This document shows positions 27,772-36,733 of a stretch of DNA of 64,000 nt, one piece after another. Origin of the DNA: PALSA-1316 sp964499365 (GTDB lineage: Bacteria; Nitrospirota; Thermodesulfovibrionia; Thermodesulfovibrionales; UBA6898). Both the position numbers and the translations under genes were made by a program. The notes under the pieces were generated by a model. It saw only the letters and a program-made list of their open reading frames with translations. It did no database searches and was not told where the DNA came from. Positions within the stretch are counted from its first letter, which is position 1, and each line of letters begins with the position of its first letter. The stretch spans positions 76,085 through 140,084 of the forward strand of contig CAZCKU010000013.1 in the NCBI GenBank assembly GCA_964499365.1, given 5' to 3'.

Positions 27772-28754
27772 TGAACGCTGCTTCGCTTGTCAGGCGGCTC
27801 CTGCTTCTCTGCCTGCTGCCGTGCATCGCGATCATACTGTATATCAGGGGTCAGCAGTATGACCCTGCCCTGATCGACTTTACAGCCATGACCGATCTGA
27901 AGGCGCAGGCGGAAAATGCACCCTCTGCCCCTCACGACATCGCCGCGGCAGGGAAGCCTGTACCTGCCCTTGAGACAATGAATCTGCCGGGCTTCAGGCC
28001 TGCCGGCCGGGAGAGGCGGTACACCAAGGACAACCTCTATGAACAGGTAAACGGCCATGCAGAGTATTTCATCAGCGCGGGCTTTGCCGGGCTCACGGTA
28101 ACGGAGTACGCAGCTGTTGATGCGAAGACGTCCGGCGCAGAGATACAGGCAGAGGTCTACGACATGGGCAACAGCCTGCAGGCCTTCGGCGTGCTCTCAG
28201 ACGAAGCGGGGGACAGCGCACAGCCGGTCTCTGTCGGCACCATGGGCTTCCGCACCTCGGCGGGCATCAACTTCATCAGGGGACGGTATTACGTGAAGCT
28301 TTCCGCCTTCAATCCGAAGGCGCCGCTGCTCAAATTCGCCAGGGCCTTCAGCAGTACCCTGCCGGCGGGAAGGGATTCGTTCGATGTATTCTCGAGGCTT
28401 CCTGACCTCGGGAAAGTGATCAAAACCCGGTTTATAAAAGAGGACTACCGGGGGCTCGATTTTCTCCGGAATGTCATCGAGCGGGAATATGCGGCAGGGG
28501 ATAAAAAAATCACCGTGGCGCTTATGGCAGGCAGCGGACAGCAGGTCACGGCGGTTCGGTCCGCGCTGTTCGGCTACTTCTCACGGTCCGGAATACCACA
28601 TGAAAAAACGGTTAAGGACGGGGTGGAGTTCTACCGGATAACGGACAAATACGAAGGGAACTGGATTCTGATACCGTTCCCTGACGCGGTCTTCGGCGTC
28701 TTCGGCGCAGAGGACGAAACAGTCGTGAAACAGTTTGGCAGGAAACCAGGCTAG
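27771..28754 (+). CDS. DUF6599-like exported or membrane-anchored protein
   Basis: 327 aa. One N-terminal hydrophobic segment (residues about 8-25, RLLLLCLLPCIAIILYI) could be an anchor or uncleaved signal. The rest is soluble, with the DUF6599-type sequence YTKDNLYEQVNGHAEYFISAGF, VEVYDMG-like AEVYDMGNSLQAFGVLS, and GRYYVKLSAF. Function unknown; such proteins recur beside DUF362 and NapH-like genes. It is translationally coupled to the aldo/keto reductase. Confidence 0.8.
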   Translation: MNAASLVRRLLLLCLLPCIAIILYIRGQQYDPALIDFTAMTDLKAQAENAPSAPHDIAAAGKPVPALETMNLPGFRPAGRERRYTKDNLYEQVNGHAEYFISAGFAGLTVTEYAAVDAKTSGAEIQAEVYDMGNSLQAFGVLSDEAGDSAQPVSVGTMGFRTSAGINFIRGRYYVKLSAFNPKAPLLKFARAFSSTLPAGRDSFDVFSRLPDLGKVIKTRFIKEDYRGLDFLRNVIEREYAAGDKKITVALMAGSGQQVTAVRSALFGYFSRSGIPHEKTVKDGVEFYRITDKYEGNWILIPFPDAVFGVFGAEDETVVKQFGRKPG

Positions 28755-28970
28755 CAGGCGAATACAGGCAGCAGGCTATCCAGCTGCAGGCCGGCAAGCG
28801 GCAGAGGAACCAAGTGATCAAGACGGAACAGACAACAGAAAGAAGCACTATTTCCGGATTCCCCGATAGGCAGGCAGGTTATGGAATGGCAGACAGTTCT
28901 GGCCTATAGCTTGCCAGCCTGTTTTCGCTTGCTGCTTGTCAGCGTGATTTCGTATGCTGACGCAAGGATA
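28744..28970. repeat. Inverted token repeats between DUF6599 and DUF362 genes
   Basis: Starting in the last codons of the upstream gene, forward tokens (GGCTAGCAGGCGAATACAGG, GGCCGGCAAGCGGC) run to about 28805. From about 28899 to 28965 the tokens are reversed (GCTTGCCAGCCTG, CGCTTGCTGCTTGTCAGC). The two arms could pair as an imperfect hairpin in the mRNA or DNA. No gene is seen in this 225-base gap. Confidence 0.7.
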
Positions 28971-28979
28971 AGGTGACAG

Positions 28980-29972
28980 ATGCCTTCGAAAAATGATAAG
29001 AGAGAACCGGTGCTCAGCAGGAGGGATTTTCTGCTCAGGACCGCTGCCACCTGCGGCGCCGCAGCCGCGGCCGGGGTATGGGGTTATGTCTTTTACAGCA
29101 AAGAGCCTGTCCGGAAGAGCGCCACGAAGCTCTTTACCTTCCGCGATTACCGCAGTGCAGAAGCAAAGGTCTACCCTCACCTGGCGGTCGTTCACGGCAA
29201 AGATGCAGAAAAAATGGTCCGCGCCGCAGTCGACAGGATTGGCGGCATCAGCCGGTTTATCAACCCCGGCGAAAAGGTCCTGATAAAACCAAATGTCGCA
29301 TGGGACAGACAGCCCGAGCAGGCTGCCAACACGAATCCCGCGGTTGTGGGCGCGGTCGTAAGACTCTGCCTTGAGGCTCGTGCCTCAGAGGTATGGGTTA
29401 CGGACGTCCCGGTGAATGACCCTTATCGCTGCTTTGCCCGCTCAGGCATCGAAGAGGCAGTCAGGCGGTCGGGAGGCAAAATAAGGCTGACGCTCGAGAA
29501 CGATTTTGTCCCGACAGACCTCAGGGGCGAATCGCTGAAGGTATGGCCGGTCAGCCGGTTTTACCACGAGGCCGACAGGCTGATCAACCTGCCAATCGTC
29601 AAACATCATTCGCTCAGCAAATGCACCATGGGCATGAAGAACCTCTACGGCTCCCTCGGCGGCCAGAGAAACCGCCTGCACCAGGACATCAACACCTCGA
29701 TAGCGGACCTCGCCTCCGCGATCAGGCCGACCTTCACGCTGCTGGACGCGACACGGGTGCTGCGGAGAAACGGACCTACCGGCGGTAACCTCGCCGACGT
29801 AGCGGCCGGGGACACGGTCATCGCAGGCGTCGACCTCGTGGCAGTTGAGTCTTACGGACTGAGGTTCCTCGACCTGATACCCGGGGATGTGCCGTTCCTC
29901 GGGATGGCTGAAGGCAGGGGCATCGGCATCTCCGACTGGAAGTCCCTGAACGTTGCCGAGTTTTCGCTATGA
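28980..29972 (+). CDS. TAT-exported DUF362 domain protein
   Basis: 330 aa. A TAT signal (SRRDFLLRTAATCGAAAAAG) precedes the DUF362 domain: FINPGEKVLIKPNVAWD, NTNPAVVGAVVRLCLEA, VWVTDVPVND, NLPIVKHHSLSKCTMGMKNLYG. Unlike many relatives it has no ferredoxin tail of its own; the clusters are supplied by the next gene. DUF362 proteins are of unknown function and associate with iron-sulfur redox chains. AGGTGA precedes the ATG; the stop overlaps the next start by 4 bases. Confidence 0.88.
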   Translation: MPSKNDKREPVLSRRDFLLRTAATCGAAAAAGVWGYVFYSKEPVRKSATKLFTFRDYRSAEAKVYPHLAVVHGKDAEKMVRAAVDRIGGISRFINPGEKVLIKPNVAWDRQPEQAANTNPAVVGAVVRLCLEARASEVWVTDVPVNDPYRCFARSGIEEAVRRSGGKIRLTLENDFVPTDLRGESLKVWPVSRFYHEADRLINLPIVKHHSLSKCTMGMKNLYGSLGGQRNRLHQDINTSIADLASAIRPTFTLLDATRVLRRNGPTGGNLADVAAGDTVIAGVDLVAVESYGLRFLDLIPGDVPFLGMAEGRGIGISDWKSLNVAEFSL

Positions 29973-31486
29973 TGACAAAGCTCCTGACACTCAGAAACAT
30001 ACGAAGACTCTACGCCGGCTTTTTCCTTCTCCTCTTCGTGCTGCTCCTCTGGGTCACCGGCTTCAGGCGGCTGAAGGGCTACGAGACACCACTGTTTCTT
30101 GAACTCGACCCGCTGACGGCACTGGCCTCGTTCCTCAGCAGCGGCACGGTGTACAAGGGGCTTGTCCTTTCACTCGCGGTTATCATCGGGACACTCTTCT
30201 TCGGCCGTTTTTTCTGCTCGTGGGTCTGCCCTCTGGGCATCATCAACCAGATCACGGCAAGCCTGTTCAGCAAACTGCGGGCGATCGATACAATAGCCTT
30301 GAATACCTACCGAAGCCTCTACCGGCTCAAATACTATCTGCTCGCCTTCCTGCTGGCCGCGGCCGCACTCGGCTCCCTGCAGGTCGGGCTTCTCGATCCG
30401 ATTCCGTTCATCACCAGGTCCTTTGCCGTCTCGGTCTTCCCTGCCGTCAATGTCACCGGGGGCTGGATATACCTCAAACAGCCGGTCTTCAACGGCGGCA
30501 CCCTGCTCGGCCTGGTATTCCTCGCGGTGATCCTGGCAAACCGTATTCTGCCGCGGTTCTGGTGCCGGGCCGTCTGCCCCCTCGGCGCGCTCCTGGGGCT
30601 GCTGTCCTTCAGGCCCCTGCTCAGGATATGGCGGGACGTCGACCGCTGCACCGACTGCAGGAAATGCCTCGGCCACTGCCACGGCGGCTGCGATCCCCAT
30701 GCAGCGCTCAGGACCACCGAGTGCCACGTCTGCATGAACTGCATCGGGGACTGCCCTGAAGACGCTATCCATTTCGGCCTTCCGCGGAGCGCAAGCGCAG
30801 CGCATCAGCCGGTCGATGTCAGTCGCAGGAGGATTATCGAAACGGCCGTTGCAGGCGCTGTCCTCTTTCCCGTGATGCGGAGCACCATCGGCTCGGGGAC
30901 CACCCCCCGGCCCGAGGTGATTCGACCTCCCGGCTCTCTGCCTGAAGGGGATTTTCTGAGGCGCTGCCTCAAGTGCGGTGAATGCATGAAGGTATGTCCG
31001 ACGAATGCGATACAACCCGCACTGCTCGAAGCAGGGTTTGAGGGCCTCTGGACCCCTCTGTTGATCAACAGCATCGGTTACTGCGAGTATAACTGTGTGC
31101 TCTGCAGCCGCGTATGTCCCACCGGCGCGATCGCGCCTCTGACACTCGAGAAGAAACTGGGCAAGACCGGGCAGAAGAAGCCCCTGAAGATCGGCACCGC
31201 CTTCTATGACAGGGGCAGGTGCCTGCCGTGGGCTATGAATATCGACTGCATCGTCTGCGAAGAGGTCTGCCCCACGTCGCCGAAGGCTATATGGTTCGAG
31301 ACGGTCGAAGTGCAGCTGCGCGACGGAAAGACCAGGAGGCTGAAGCGGCCCTATGTGGACCCCAATCTCTGCATAGGCTGCGGAATCTGCGAAAACAAAT
31401 GCCCGGTCCGCGACCGCGCCGCGGTCCGCATAACCTCAATAGGCGAAAGCCGCTCCCCGGTAAACCAGATGATCCTCAAGTCATAA
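29969..31486 (+). CDS. NapH-like membrane ferredoxin fused to a NapG-like iron-sulfur domain
   Basis: 505 aa. The N-terminal half has about five membrane helices with NapH-type motifs FCSWVCPLGIINQ and FWCRAVCPLGALLG, then CTDCRKCLGHC and CHVCMNCIGDCP. An internal twin-Arg-like segment with a hydrophobic stretch (SRRRIIETAVAGAVLFP, about 280) is followed by four more Cys clusters: CLKCGECMKVCP, CEYNCVLCSRVCP, CIVCEEVCP and CIGCGICENKCP. This looks like NapH and NapG joined in one chain, suited to pass quinol electrons to periplasmic partners. It is the last gene of the redox operon. Confidence 0.9.
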   Translation: MMTKLLTLRNIRRLYAGFFLLLFVLLLWVTGFRRLKGYETPLFLELDPLTALASFLSSGTVYKGLVLSLAVIIGTLFFGRFFCSWVCPLGIINQITASLFSKLRAIDTIALNTYRSLYRLKYYLLAFLLAAAALGSLQVGLLDPIPFITRSFAVSVFPAVNVTGGWIYLKQPVFNGGTLLGLVFLAVILANRILPRFWCRAVCPLGALLGLLSFRPLLRIWRDVDRCTDCRKCLGHCHGGCDPHAALRTTECHVCMNCIGDCPEDAIHFGLPRSASAAHQPVDVSRRRIIETAVAGAVLFPVMRSTIGSGTTPRPEVIRPPGSLPEGDFLRRCLKCGECMKVCPTNAIQPALLEAGFEGLWTPLLINSIGYCEYNCVLCSRVCPTGAIAPLTLEKKLGKTGQKKPLKIGTAFYDRGRCLPWAMNIDCIVCEEVCPTSPKAIWFETVEVQLRDGKTRRLKRPYVDPNLCIGCGICENKCPVRDRAAVRITSIGESRSPVNQMILKS

Positions 31487-31498
31487 AGGAAACAGGGC

Positions 31499-31562
31499 CG
31501 GAGGATGACACCCTAGCCCCGGCCGGCTTCCAGCCTGAGAGCCTGCTCGCCTGCCAGCTTGT
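31499..31562 (-). repeat. Inverted repeat left copy, bracketing the 123-aa gene
   Basis: Read on the minus strand it gives ACAAGCTGGCAGGCGAGCAG... through GGCCGGGGCTAGGGTGTCATC. About 60 bases match the plus strand of 32083-32147 with only a few differences. It starts 11 bases past the stop codon of the small gene. Confidence 0.8.
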
Positions 31563-31573
31563 CTTTGCCGGCA

Positions 31574-31945
31574 TCAGTTATACTCGATCGTCACCGTATA
31601 GGATATATTGACGCGGCTGGAGGTAAGGCCATGTCCGGCGCAGTCCAACGCCCCGTGTCTGGTTGCCGAATGGCACCGTATCATCGAGTCAATCACACTG
31701 TCGAGATCAAAGCCGTCGGAGCAGTCAGTGCAGTCCCCGTTCAGGCATTCGACATGAAAATAGGCGTGGCTGTCCGAGGAATAATAGAGTTTCCTCAGGA
31801 GGAGGGTATCGCATATCCCCTTCTTGTGGTGCTCCATGTCCACAACGATGCTCGCCACCTCAGGAAAGCGGCGGGAAATAAGTCCCGAGTCAACCTTCTG
31901 CTGCATCCGTTCAAGTTTCGCATCGCACTTTTCACGATAGGTCAT
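31574..31945 (-). CDS. Small Cys-containing protein of unknown function (123 aa)
   Basis: No family recognised. The first half is helical and charged (MTYREKCDAKLERMQQKVDSG); the second is richer in Cys/His, with CLNGDCTDCSDGF and CHSATRHGALDCAGHG, and ends in a beta-like stretch (NISYTVTIEY). The Cys-x2-Cys and His residues could bind metal. AAAGGCG precedes the ATG. It stands alone on the minus strand and is bracketed by inverted 60-bp repeats, so it may travel as a unit. Confidence 0.65.
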   Translation of the reverse strand: MTYREKCDAKLERMQQKVDSGLISRRFPEVASIVVDMEHHKKGICDTLLLRKLYYSSDSHAYFHVECLNGDCTDCSDGFDLDSVIDSMIRCHSATRHGALDCAGHGLTSSRVNISYTVTIEYN

Positions 31946-32032
31946 ATTCGCCTTTCATCCGGGTCCTCGCCCCAATACATCATATTTAAGACTAACACCC
32001 CCCCCTCTAAATAAGCCAGCAGGTGAATCCTT

Positions 32033-32265
32033 GATAAAACCAGCGAATACAAGCAGCAGGCGAATACAAGCAGCAAGCGAATACAAGCTGGCAGGCGAGC
32101 AGGCTATCAGGCAGGAAGCCGGCCGGGGCGAAGGTGTTATCCCCCCGTTGCCTGCAGGGGAATCACTGACAGCTCATTCTGCACGTTTGTACGCCCGTAT
32201 TCGCTTGCCAGCTTGCTGCTTGTTCGCCTGCTGCTTGTCAGCCTGCTGCTTGTCAGCTGGTTTCC
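32033..32265. repeat. Large inverted token array upstream of the DUF4139 gene
   Basis: Left arm, about 32037-32120: repeated CAGCGAATACAAGCAGCAGG-type units. Right arm, about 32197-32262: the reverse complement type (GCTTGCCAGCTTGCTGCTTG). Roughly 60 bases of the two arms can pair. It contains the right copy (32083-32147) of the inverted repeat that brackets the 123-aa gene. It ends about 90 bases before the DUF4139 start. No gene is seen between 31946 and 32353. Confidence 0.8.
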
Positions 32266-32353
32266 CCGTCTGGACTGAGCCCCTGTTTTGTGATATCGTA
32301 GAGCAATGGGGTCTCGTCCCCCGGCACCTGTCGTGATCACCCGGAGGTTACTG

Positions 32354-33805
32354 ATGAAAAAAATTATCGCCGCCTGCTGCTCCCTGCTGCTCCTCTCGGC
32401 AGCAGCGACTCCCTGCCCGTCAGCTGCTGACAGGACCCCCTCAGGTCCGCCTGCCGTCTCCTCCGGCCTCGGCGACCAGACAGGCATGGCGGTCACGATC
32501 TACAATGTAAACCTCGGACTCGTCAAGGACCGCCGCACGATCAGTCTTTTGAAGGGCACCGGCAACTTGCGCTTTATGGACGTTGCCGCGCAGATCATTC
32601 CCGCAAGCGTCCATATCACCCCGCTCCATGACAGCGGAAGTCTGCAGGTGCTTGAACAGAATTATGAATACGACCTGCTGAACCCCCAGAAGCTTCTCGA
32701 CAAATATGTCGGCAGGGAGGTGAAACTCTTCTCGAAAAATCCGTACTCGGAGCGCGAGGAGATAGTCTCCGCGACCCTGCTGTCGAACAACGGCGGACCG
32801 ATATTCAGGGTGAACAACGAGATCACCTTCGGTCACCCCGGGCGCGTGATCTTCCCTGAGGTTCCTGAGAATCTCATCTCAAAGCCGACACTGGTCTGGC
32901 TGATCAGCAGCAGCGTGGCAGGACCGCAGCCACTGGAAGTGTCGTATCTCACGAACGGCATCACCTGGAGGGCCGACTATGTCGTAACGCTGAACGCCGG
33001 GGACAACCTGGCCGATCTGTCGGGATGGGTCACGATCGACAACAAGAGCGGGGCGACCTATACCGATGCGAAACTGAAGCTGGTTGCCGGTGACGTGAAC
33101 CGGGTCCGTGAGGAGCGTCCGGTCCGCGCCAAAGCGGCTGCCTTCAAGGCTGAAGCGGTCCCTGCAGCCCCACAGTTCAGGGAAGAGGAGTTTTTCGAAT
33201 ACCATATCTATACCCTCCAGCGCCCCTCCACCATCAAGGAAAACCAGACGAAGCAGATCAGCCTGGTCACTGCCGAGCGCATCCCGGTCATAAAAGAACT
33301 CCTCTGCCGCGGCCAGAATTATTATTACTACAGCCGCTACAGCGATGCCATCCCGAGCCAGAAGGTGGGCGTCTATATCGAGATACTGAACAGGAAAGAG
33401 AACAACCTCGGCATCCCGCTGCCGAAGGGCACGGTGAGGGTCTACAAACATGACAGCGAGGGAAGCCTCCAGTTCGTGGGAGAGGACCTGATCGACCATA
33501 CGGCAAAAGACGAGAAGGTACGCGTGAAACTCGGAAATGCCTTTGACGTTGCGGCTGCGACAAGGCAGACAGACTGGAAGAAGCTGGCCTCGGACACCTA
33601 TGAGGCAGCCTTCGAGATATCCCTCAGAAACCACAAAAAAGAGGATATAGTGGTCAAGGTGCTTGAACCGGTCCCCGGAGACTGGACCATGGTCAATTCA
33701 TCACACCCCTACAAAAAGGCAGATGCCTTCGCAGCGGAGTTCAATATCCCGGTGCCAAAAGACGGCGAGACAAAACTGACCTACCGCGTCAAGATGAGAT
33801 ATTAA
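32354..33805 (+). CDS. Exported DUF4139 domain protein
   Basis: 483 aa from the ATG at 32354, preceded by GGAGG. A signal peptide (MKKIIAACCSLLLLSAAAT) leads into the N-terminal DUF4140-like part (AVTIYNVNLGLVKDRRTI), then the DUF4139 beta domain (LTNGITWRADYVVTL, GWVTIDNKSGATYTDAKLKLVAGD) and a C-terminal beta sandwich (FEISLRNHKKEDIVVKVLEPVPGDW). Function unknown; likely periplasmic or outer-membrane associated. It is a single gene flanked by repeat arrays. Confidence 0.88.
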   Translation: MKKIIAACCSLLLLSAAATPCPSAADRTPSGPPAVSSGLGDQTGMAVTIYNVNLGLVKDRRTISLLKGTGNLRFMDVAAQIIPASVHITPLHDSGSLQVLEQNYEYDLLNPQKLLDKYVGREVKLFSKNPYSEREEIVSATLLSNNGGPIFRVNNEITFGHPGRVIFPEVPENLISKPTLVWLISSSVAGPQPLEVSYLTNGITWRADYVVTLNAGDNLADLSGWVTIDNKSGATYTDAKLKLVAGDVNRVREERPVRAKAAAFKAEAVPAAPQFREEEFFEYHIYTLQRPSTIKENQTKQISLVTAERIPVIKELLCRGQNYYYYSRYSDAIPSQKVGVYIEILNRKENNLGIPLPKGTVRVYKHDSEGSLQFVGEDLIDHTAKDEKVRVKLGNAFDVAAATRQTDWKKLASDTYEAAFEISLRNHKKEDIVVKVLEPVPGDWTMVNSSHPYKKADAFAAEFNIPVPKDGETKLTYRVKMRY

Positions 33806-34155
33806 ATTAGCCGGCAGGCTGGCAGGCAAATACCACACTGTCGTCATTGTCCGGCTTGACCGGACAATCCAGAACCTGTTGAAATGCCTGGATTCCCCGA
33901 TCAAGTCGTGGAATGACAAAGCACAAAGTTTCATGTGTTTATTTGCCAGGTTTATAGCTGGCAGGCTATACGGCACATACCAGCGTATACAAGCGGCAAG
34001 CTGGCAAGCTTAAAAGCAGACTGACTGTCATTCCCCGGCTTGACCGGGGAATCCAGTGATTTTCTTCTGTGTGTGCTACCTTTCGGCTGGATCCCCCGGT
34101 CAGGCCGGAGGATGACACGTTTTCTTATCATCTCTTCGCCTGCCAGCTTGCCGGC
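33806..34155. repeat. Token array plus paired REP-like palindromes after the DUF4139 gene
   Basis: Tokens start at the stop codon (TTAGCCGGCAGGCTGGCAGG). Then come palindromes GTCCGGCTTGACCGGAC (about 33848-33865) and a degenerate partner at 33888-33912, more tokens at 33955-34013, and a REP pair: ATTCCCCGGCTTGACCGGGG (34030-34050) facing GGATCCCCCGGTCAGGCCGG (34090-34112). No gene is seen. Confidence 0.75.
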
Positions 34156-34202
34156 AAAAAAAAGAGAGGGGCAGCTTTCAGGGCTGCCCCTCTCTTTTTT
34201 AC
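34156..34202. terminator. Strong bidirectional terminator after rpoD
   Basis: A 13-bp perfect stem, AGAGAGGGGCAGC (34163-34175) with GCTGCCCCTCTCT (34183-34195), 7-base loop, A run on the left and T run on the right. It lies 3 bases beyond the rpoD stop codon. Confidence 0.92.
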
Positions 34203-34204
34203 GA

Positions 34205-35833
34205 TTAATTCTGGATAAACGTCCGCAGCCAGTGGCTCCGTGACGGGTGCTTCAGCTTCCTGATGGCCTTGACCTCGATCTGCCTGATCCGCTCCCGGGT
34301 GACCTCAAAATCCAGCCCGAGTTCCTCGAGGGTCCGTGTCGGTTCTTCCCCGATGCCAAACCGCTGCTTCAGGATCTGAGCCTCCTTGGGATTCAGGGTG
34401 TTGAGGGCCTTCTCGATATGCTTCTTCAGGTCAATGCGTATGGCGTTTTCGAGCGGCGACGGAGAATTCTTGTCTTCGATCAGATCACCCAGATGGCTGT
34501 CTTCTTCCTCGCCGATCGGGGTCTCCAGAGAGACCGGCTCCTTCGATATTCTCATGATCGTCTTCACCTTGGCAAGGGGAAGGTTGATCTTGCGCGAAAT
34601 CTCCTCGGGCATCAGCTCACTGCCCTGCTCCTGGACATGCTCGCGCATCACCTTCGAGACCCGTGCAATCACCTCACCCATATGCACCGGAATCCGTATC
34701 ATCCGTGACTGGTCGGTCAGCGCCCTCGTAATCGTCTGACGCACCCACCAGGTGGCATACGTGCTGAATTTATAACCCCGCTGATATTCGAATTTTTCGA
34801 CCGCCCGCATCAGCCCGATATTGCCCTCCTGGATCAGGTCAGGGAAACTGAGCCCCTTCCCCATATACCGTTTTGCGATACTGATGACCAGCCTGAGATT
34901 CGCCTCGACCATCAGACGCTTGGCGTCGTTTATCGCGTCCCTGTCTGTCACGAAATCCTGCAGGACCTGCTTCATTGCGGCATACCCGAGGCCATTCTTC
35001 TTTTCGCCCTCGGCAATCGTCTGGCGGCAGGTCAGATAGGTCCGGCAGTGCAGCTCCCGCTGCGTCAGTTTCTTTTTGCCTGACAACAGCTTCAGGTATG
35101 TCTGATTGAGACCATTCTTTCTGTTGCTGGGGTCAAACCCTCCTGCCCTGAGACGCCTGGCTGCAGACTCCATCGCCATCTCAGCCTCCTGCATCAGCTT
35201 CACCTCGCCGGCAAATTCCTCAAAAAATCTGCAGAGGAAATTCTCCTTCAGCCTCAGGCCGCAGATGAGATCGAAAACATGTCCCTGAACCTGCTCTATC
35301 TTCTCTTTCTTCTGGGCAGGGGAGGCAGCCGCTCTCTTCTTCGCTGAACAGCCGGCAGCCGCCTTCTTCGCAGACTTCCCCTGGAGTTTCCTGATCTCCT
35401 CGATTGCGGTCAGAAAACGTCTGGTCTCATACATTTCAGCGTCATCAGAATCGAGGTTGCACTGGATCAGGTCATCGATCTTCAGCTCCCCGGTCCGGAC
35501 ACCCTCTTCAAGGGCAAGAAACTTCTGGAGCAGCCGGGGCACCTGGAACATGTCCCTGACAAGCTTTTCCCTTCCAGACTCGATCAGTTTTGCCGTCTCA
35601 ACCTCACCCTCCCTGGAGAGCAGAGGGATACTGCCCATCTCCCTGAGATACATCTTCAGGGGTTCATGCGTGCTATCGAGCAGCGACTCACCCGGCTCAT
35701 CACCCTTTTCAAAACCGTCCTCGTCATCCTGCCACTGGACACCATCCTCATCTTCATGCACCGCGGCGAATTCAAGCTCTGTCTCTTCCTCATATTCCTC
35801 GCTGAATTCCATCGTTTCAAGAATCTTGGCCAT
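34205..35833 (-). CDS. rpoD: Primary sigma factor RpoD (sigma-70)
   Basis: 542 aa. Region 1.2 (EPLKMYLREMGSIPLLSREGE), a non-conserved middle with a Lys/Ala-rich stretch (about 150-175), region 2 (LRLVISIAKRYMGKGLSFPD, KFSTYATWWVRQTITRAL), region 3 and region 4 (ILKQRFGIGEE, VTRERIRQIEVKAIRKLKHP) are all present. Region 1.1 is reduced to a short acidic N-terminus (MEFSEEYEEETELEF). It directs the bulk of transcription. GGGGG lies before the ATG; dnaG, its common neighbour, is absent. Confidence 0.96.
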   Translation of the reverse strand: MAKILETMEFSEEYEEETELEFAAVHEDEDGVQWQDDEDGFEKGDEPGESLLDSTHEPLKMYLREMGSIPLLSREGEVETAKLIESGREKLVRDMFQVPRLLQKFLALEEGVRTGELKIDDLIQCNLDSDDAEMYETRRFLTAIEEIRKLQGKSAKKAAAGCSAKKRAAASPAQKKEKIEQVQGHVFDLICGLRLKENFLCRFFEEFAGEVKLMQEAEMAMESAARRLRAGGFDPSNRKNGLNQTYLKLLSGKKKLTQRELHCRTYLTCRQTIAEGEKKNGLGYAAMKQVLQDFVTDRDAINDAKRLMVEANLRLVISIAKRYMGKGLSFPDLIQEGNIGLMRAVEKFEYQRGYKFSTYATWWVRQTITRALTDQSRMIRIPVHMGEVIARVSKVMREHVQEQGSELMPEEISRKINLPLAKVKTIMRISKEPVSLETPIGEEEDSHLGDLIEDKNSPSPLENAIRIDLKKHIEKALNTLNPKEAQILKQRFGIGEEPTRTLEELGLDFEVTRERIRQIEVKAIRKLKHPSRSHWLRTFIQN

Positions 35834-36126
35834 ATACTACCCCCTTCGATATTGTTACCCTTAAGCCGGAGCGGCCTGCAATGGAGCGCCGCAGGTTGAA
35901 AGGCGTTATGCAGTTTACCGGACTCTGCCCGCATCCCCGGTTGACCGGACTTTCTCTGCGGGCAGGCTTCCATTAATTATTTTTAACTATAAGCAAATCT
36001 TATAATTATGGATATCAGCAGGACACCTCTTTTTTTGTAGGCATAACATCAGGGGGCTGTAGGATTTTGTCCTACAGATGGGGGAAAGAAGACATCAATG
36101 GAATAACAGGTCTTTGGGGCCGCCTG
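35834..36126. other. Non-coding gap upstream of rpoD with a hairpin
   Basis: No gene is seen. AT-rich sequence (35975-36015) contains possible minus-strand -10 elements for rpoD (for example TATAAG). A perfect 8-bp hairpin CTGTAGGA/TCCTACAG with loop TTTTG lies at 36057-36077 and could belong to the rpoD leader or the 3' end of the small gene downstream on the minus strand. Confidence 0.4.
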
Positions 36127-36405
36127 TCAGGCGTTCAGAAGATCATTCCCATTCTCCTTCTCACCTTGCAGAAACTTGGCCCAGGTGATCAGCTCGTCAA
36201 CATCGTTTACAGTCATGGCAAGCATCTCATCTATCTCATGGCCATGCGGCGCCTGACGGATCGCATCAAGGACAGCCTTGATCCCGAAGGCCTTGTTGAT
36301 AATCATGTCAGAAACGCAGAAGAGATTCGTCCTGTCATGTCGGAAACAGTTTTCTCCCCCATTCCCGCAAATCCTCCTGCATCGCTCCATTATTCTCTCG
36401 GGCAT
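36127..36405 (-). CDS. Small protein of unknown function (92 aa)
   Basis: Not recognised. The N-terminus is Cys/Arg-rich (MPERIMERCRRICGNGGENC, then FCVSD) and the remainder helical and acidic (IDEMLAMTVNDVDELITWAKF). Support for its being real: GAGGT sits four bases before the ATG, codons are gene-like, and no competing frame is better. It stands alone between rpoD and a repeat block. Confidence 0.5.
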   Translation of the reverse strand: MPERIMERCRRICGNGGENCFRHDRTNLFCVSDMIINKAFGIKAVLDAIRQAPHGHEIDEMLAMTVNDVDELITWAKFLQGEKENGNDLLNA

Positions 36406-36439
36406 AGCAACCTCATAATGATCTCATCCTTTCAGTAAT

Positions 36440-36645
36440 GCTTGATAAAAACAGCCGGCTAATCCCGGCGAGCTGGCTGATACAGGCCAACAAGCACGCA
36501 GGCAATCTAAAGCAGGCGCACAGACTGCACTCTATTGTCATATCACGTCCGGCCGGCCAATGCAAGCAATCCGGCAAGCCGCCACAAGCTGCAAGCCAAT
36601 ACAAGCCGGCCAGCGGCAGGCTATTAGTCCTGCACATACATACAT
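36440..36645. repeat. Token array (left arm of a composite repeat block)
   Basis: Plus-strand tokens such as GGCGAGCTGGCTGATACAGG, CAGGCAATCTAAAGCAGGC, ACAAGCTGCAAGCCAATAC and AGCCGGCCAGCGGCAGGC. The partner arm, in reverse orientation, begins at the kinase stop codon (37190-37228). REP palindromes lie between: TACCCGATAGCAGTCCTCGG (36667), ATTCCCCGGCTTGACCGGGG (36715) and GGATCCTCCGATTAAATCGG (36755). No gene is seen between 36406 and 37228. Confidence 0.7.
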
Positions 36646-36733
36646 AAAATTTCCGTTTTATGCCTGGATACCCGATAGCAGTCCTCGGGTATGACAGTTT
36701 CTTCTTTCGTTGTCATTCCCCGGCTTGACCGGG

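Noticed and set aside
32033..32265. CRISPR array
   Set aside because: Units are short, degenerate and unevenly spaced, with no constant repeat plus unique spacers and no cas genes nearby.
36067..36438. 123-codon plus-strand frame opposite the 92-aa gene
   Set aside because: No ribosome site and composition typical of antisense; the minus frame has GAGGT before its ATG.
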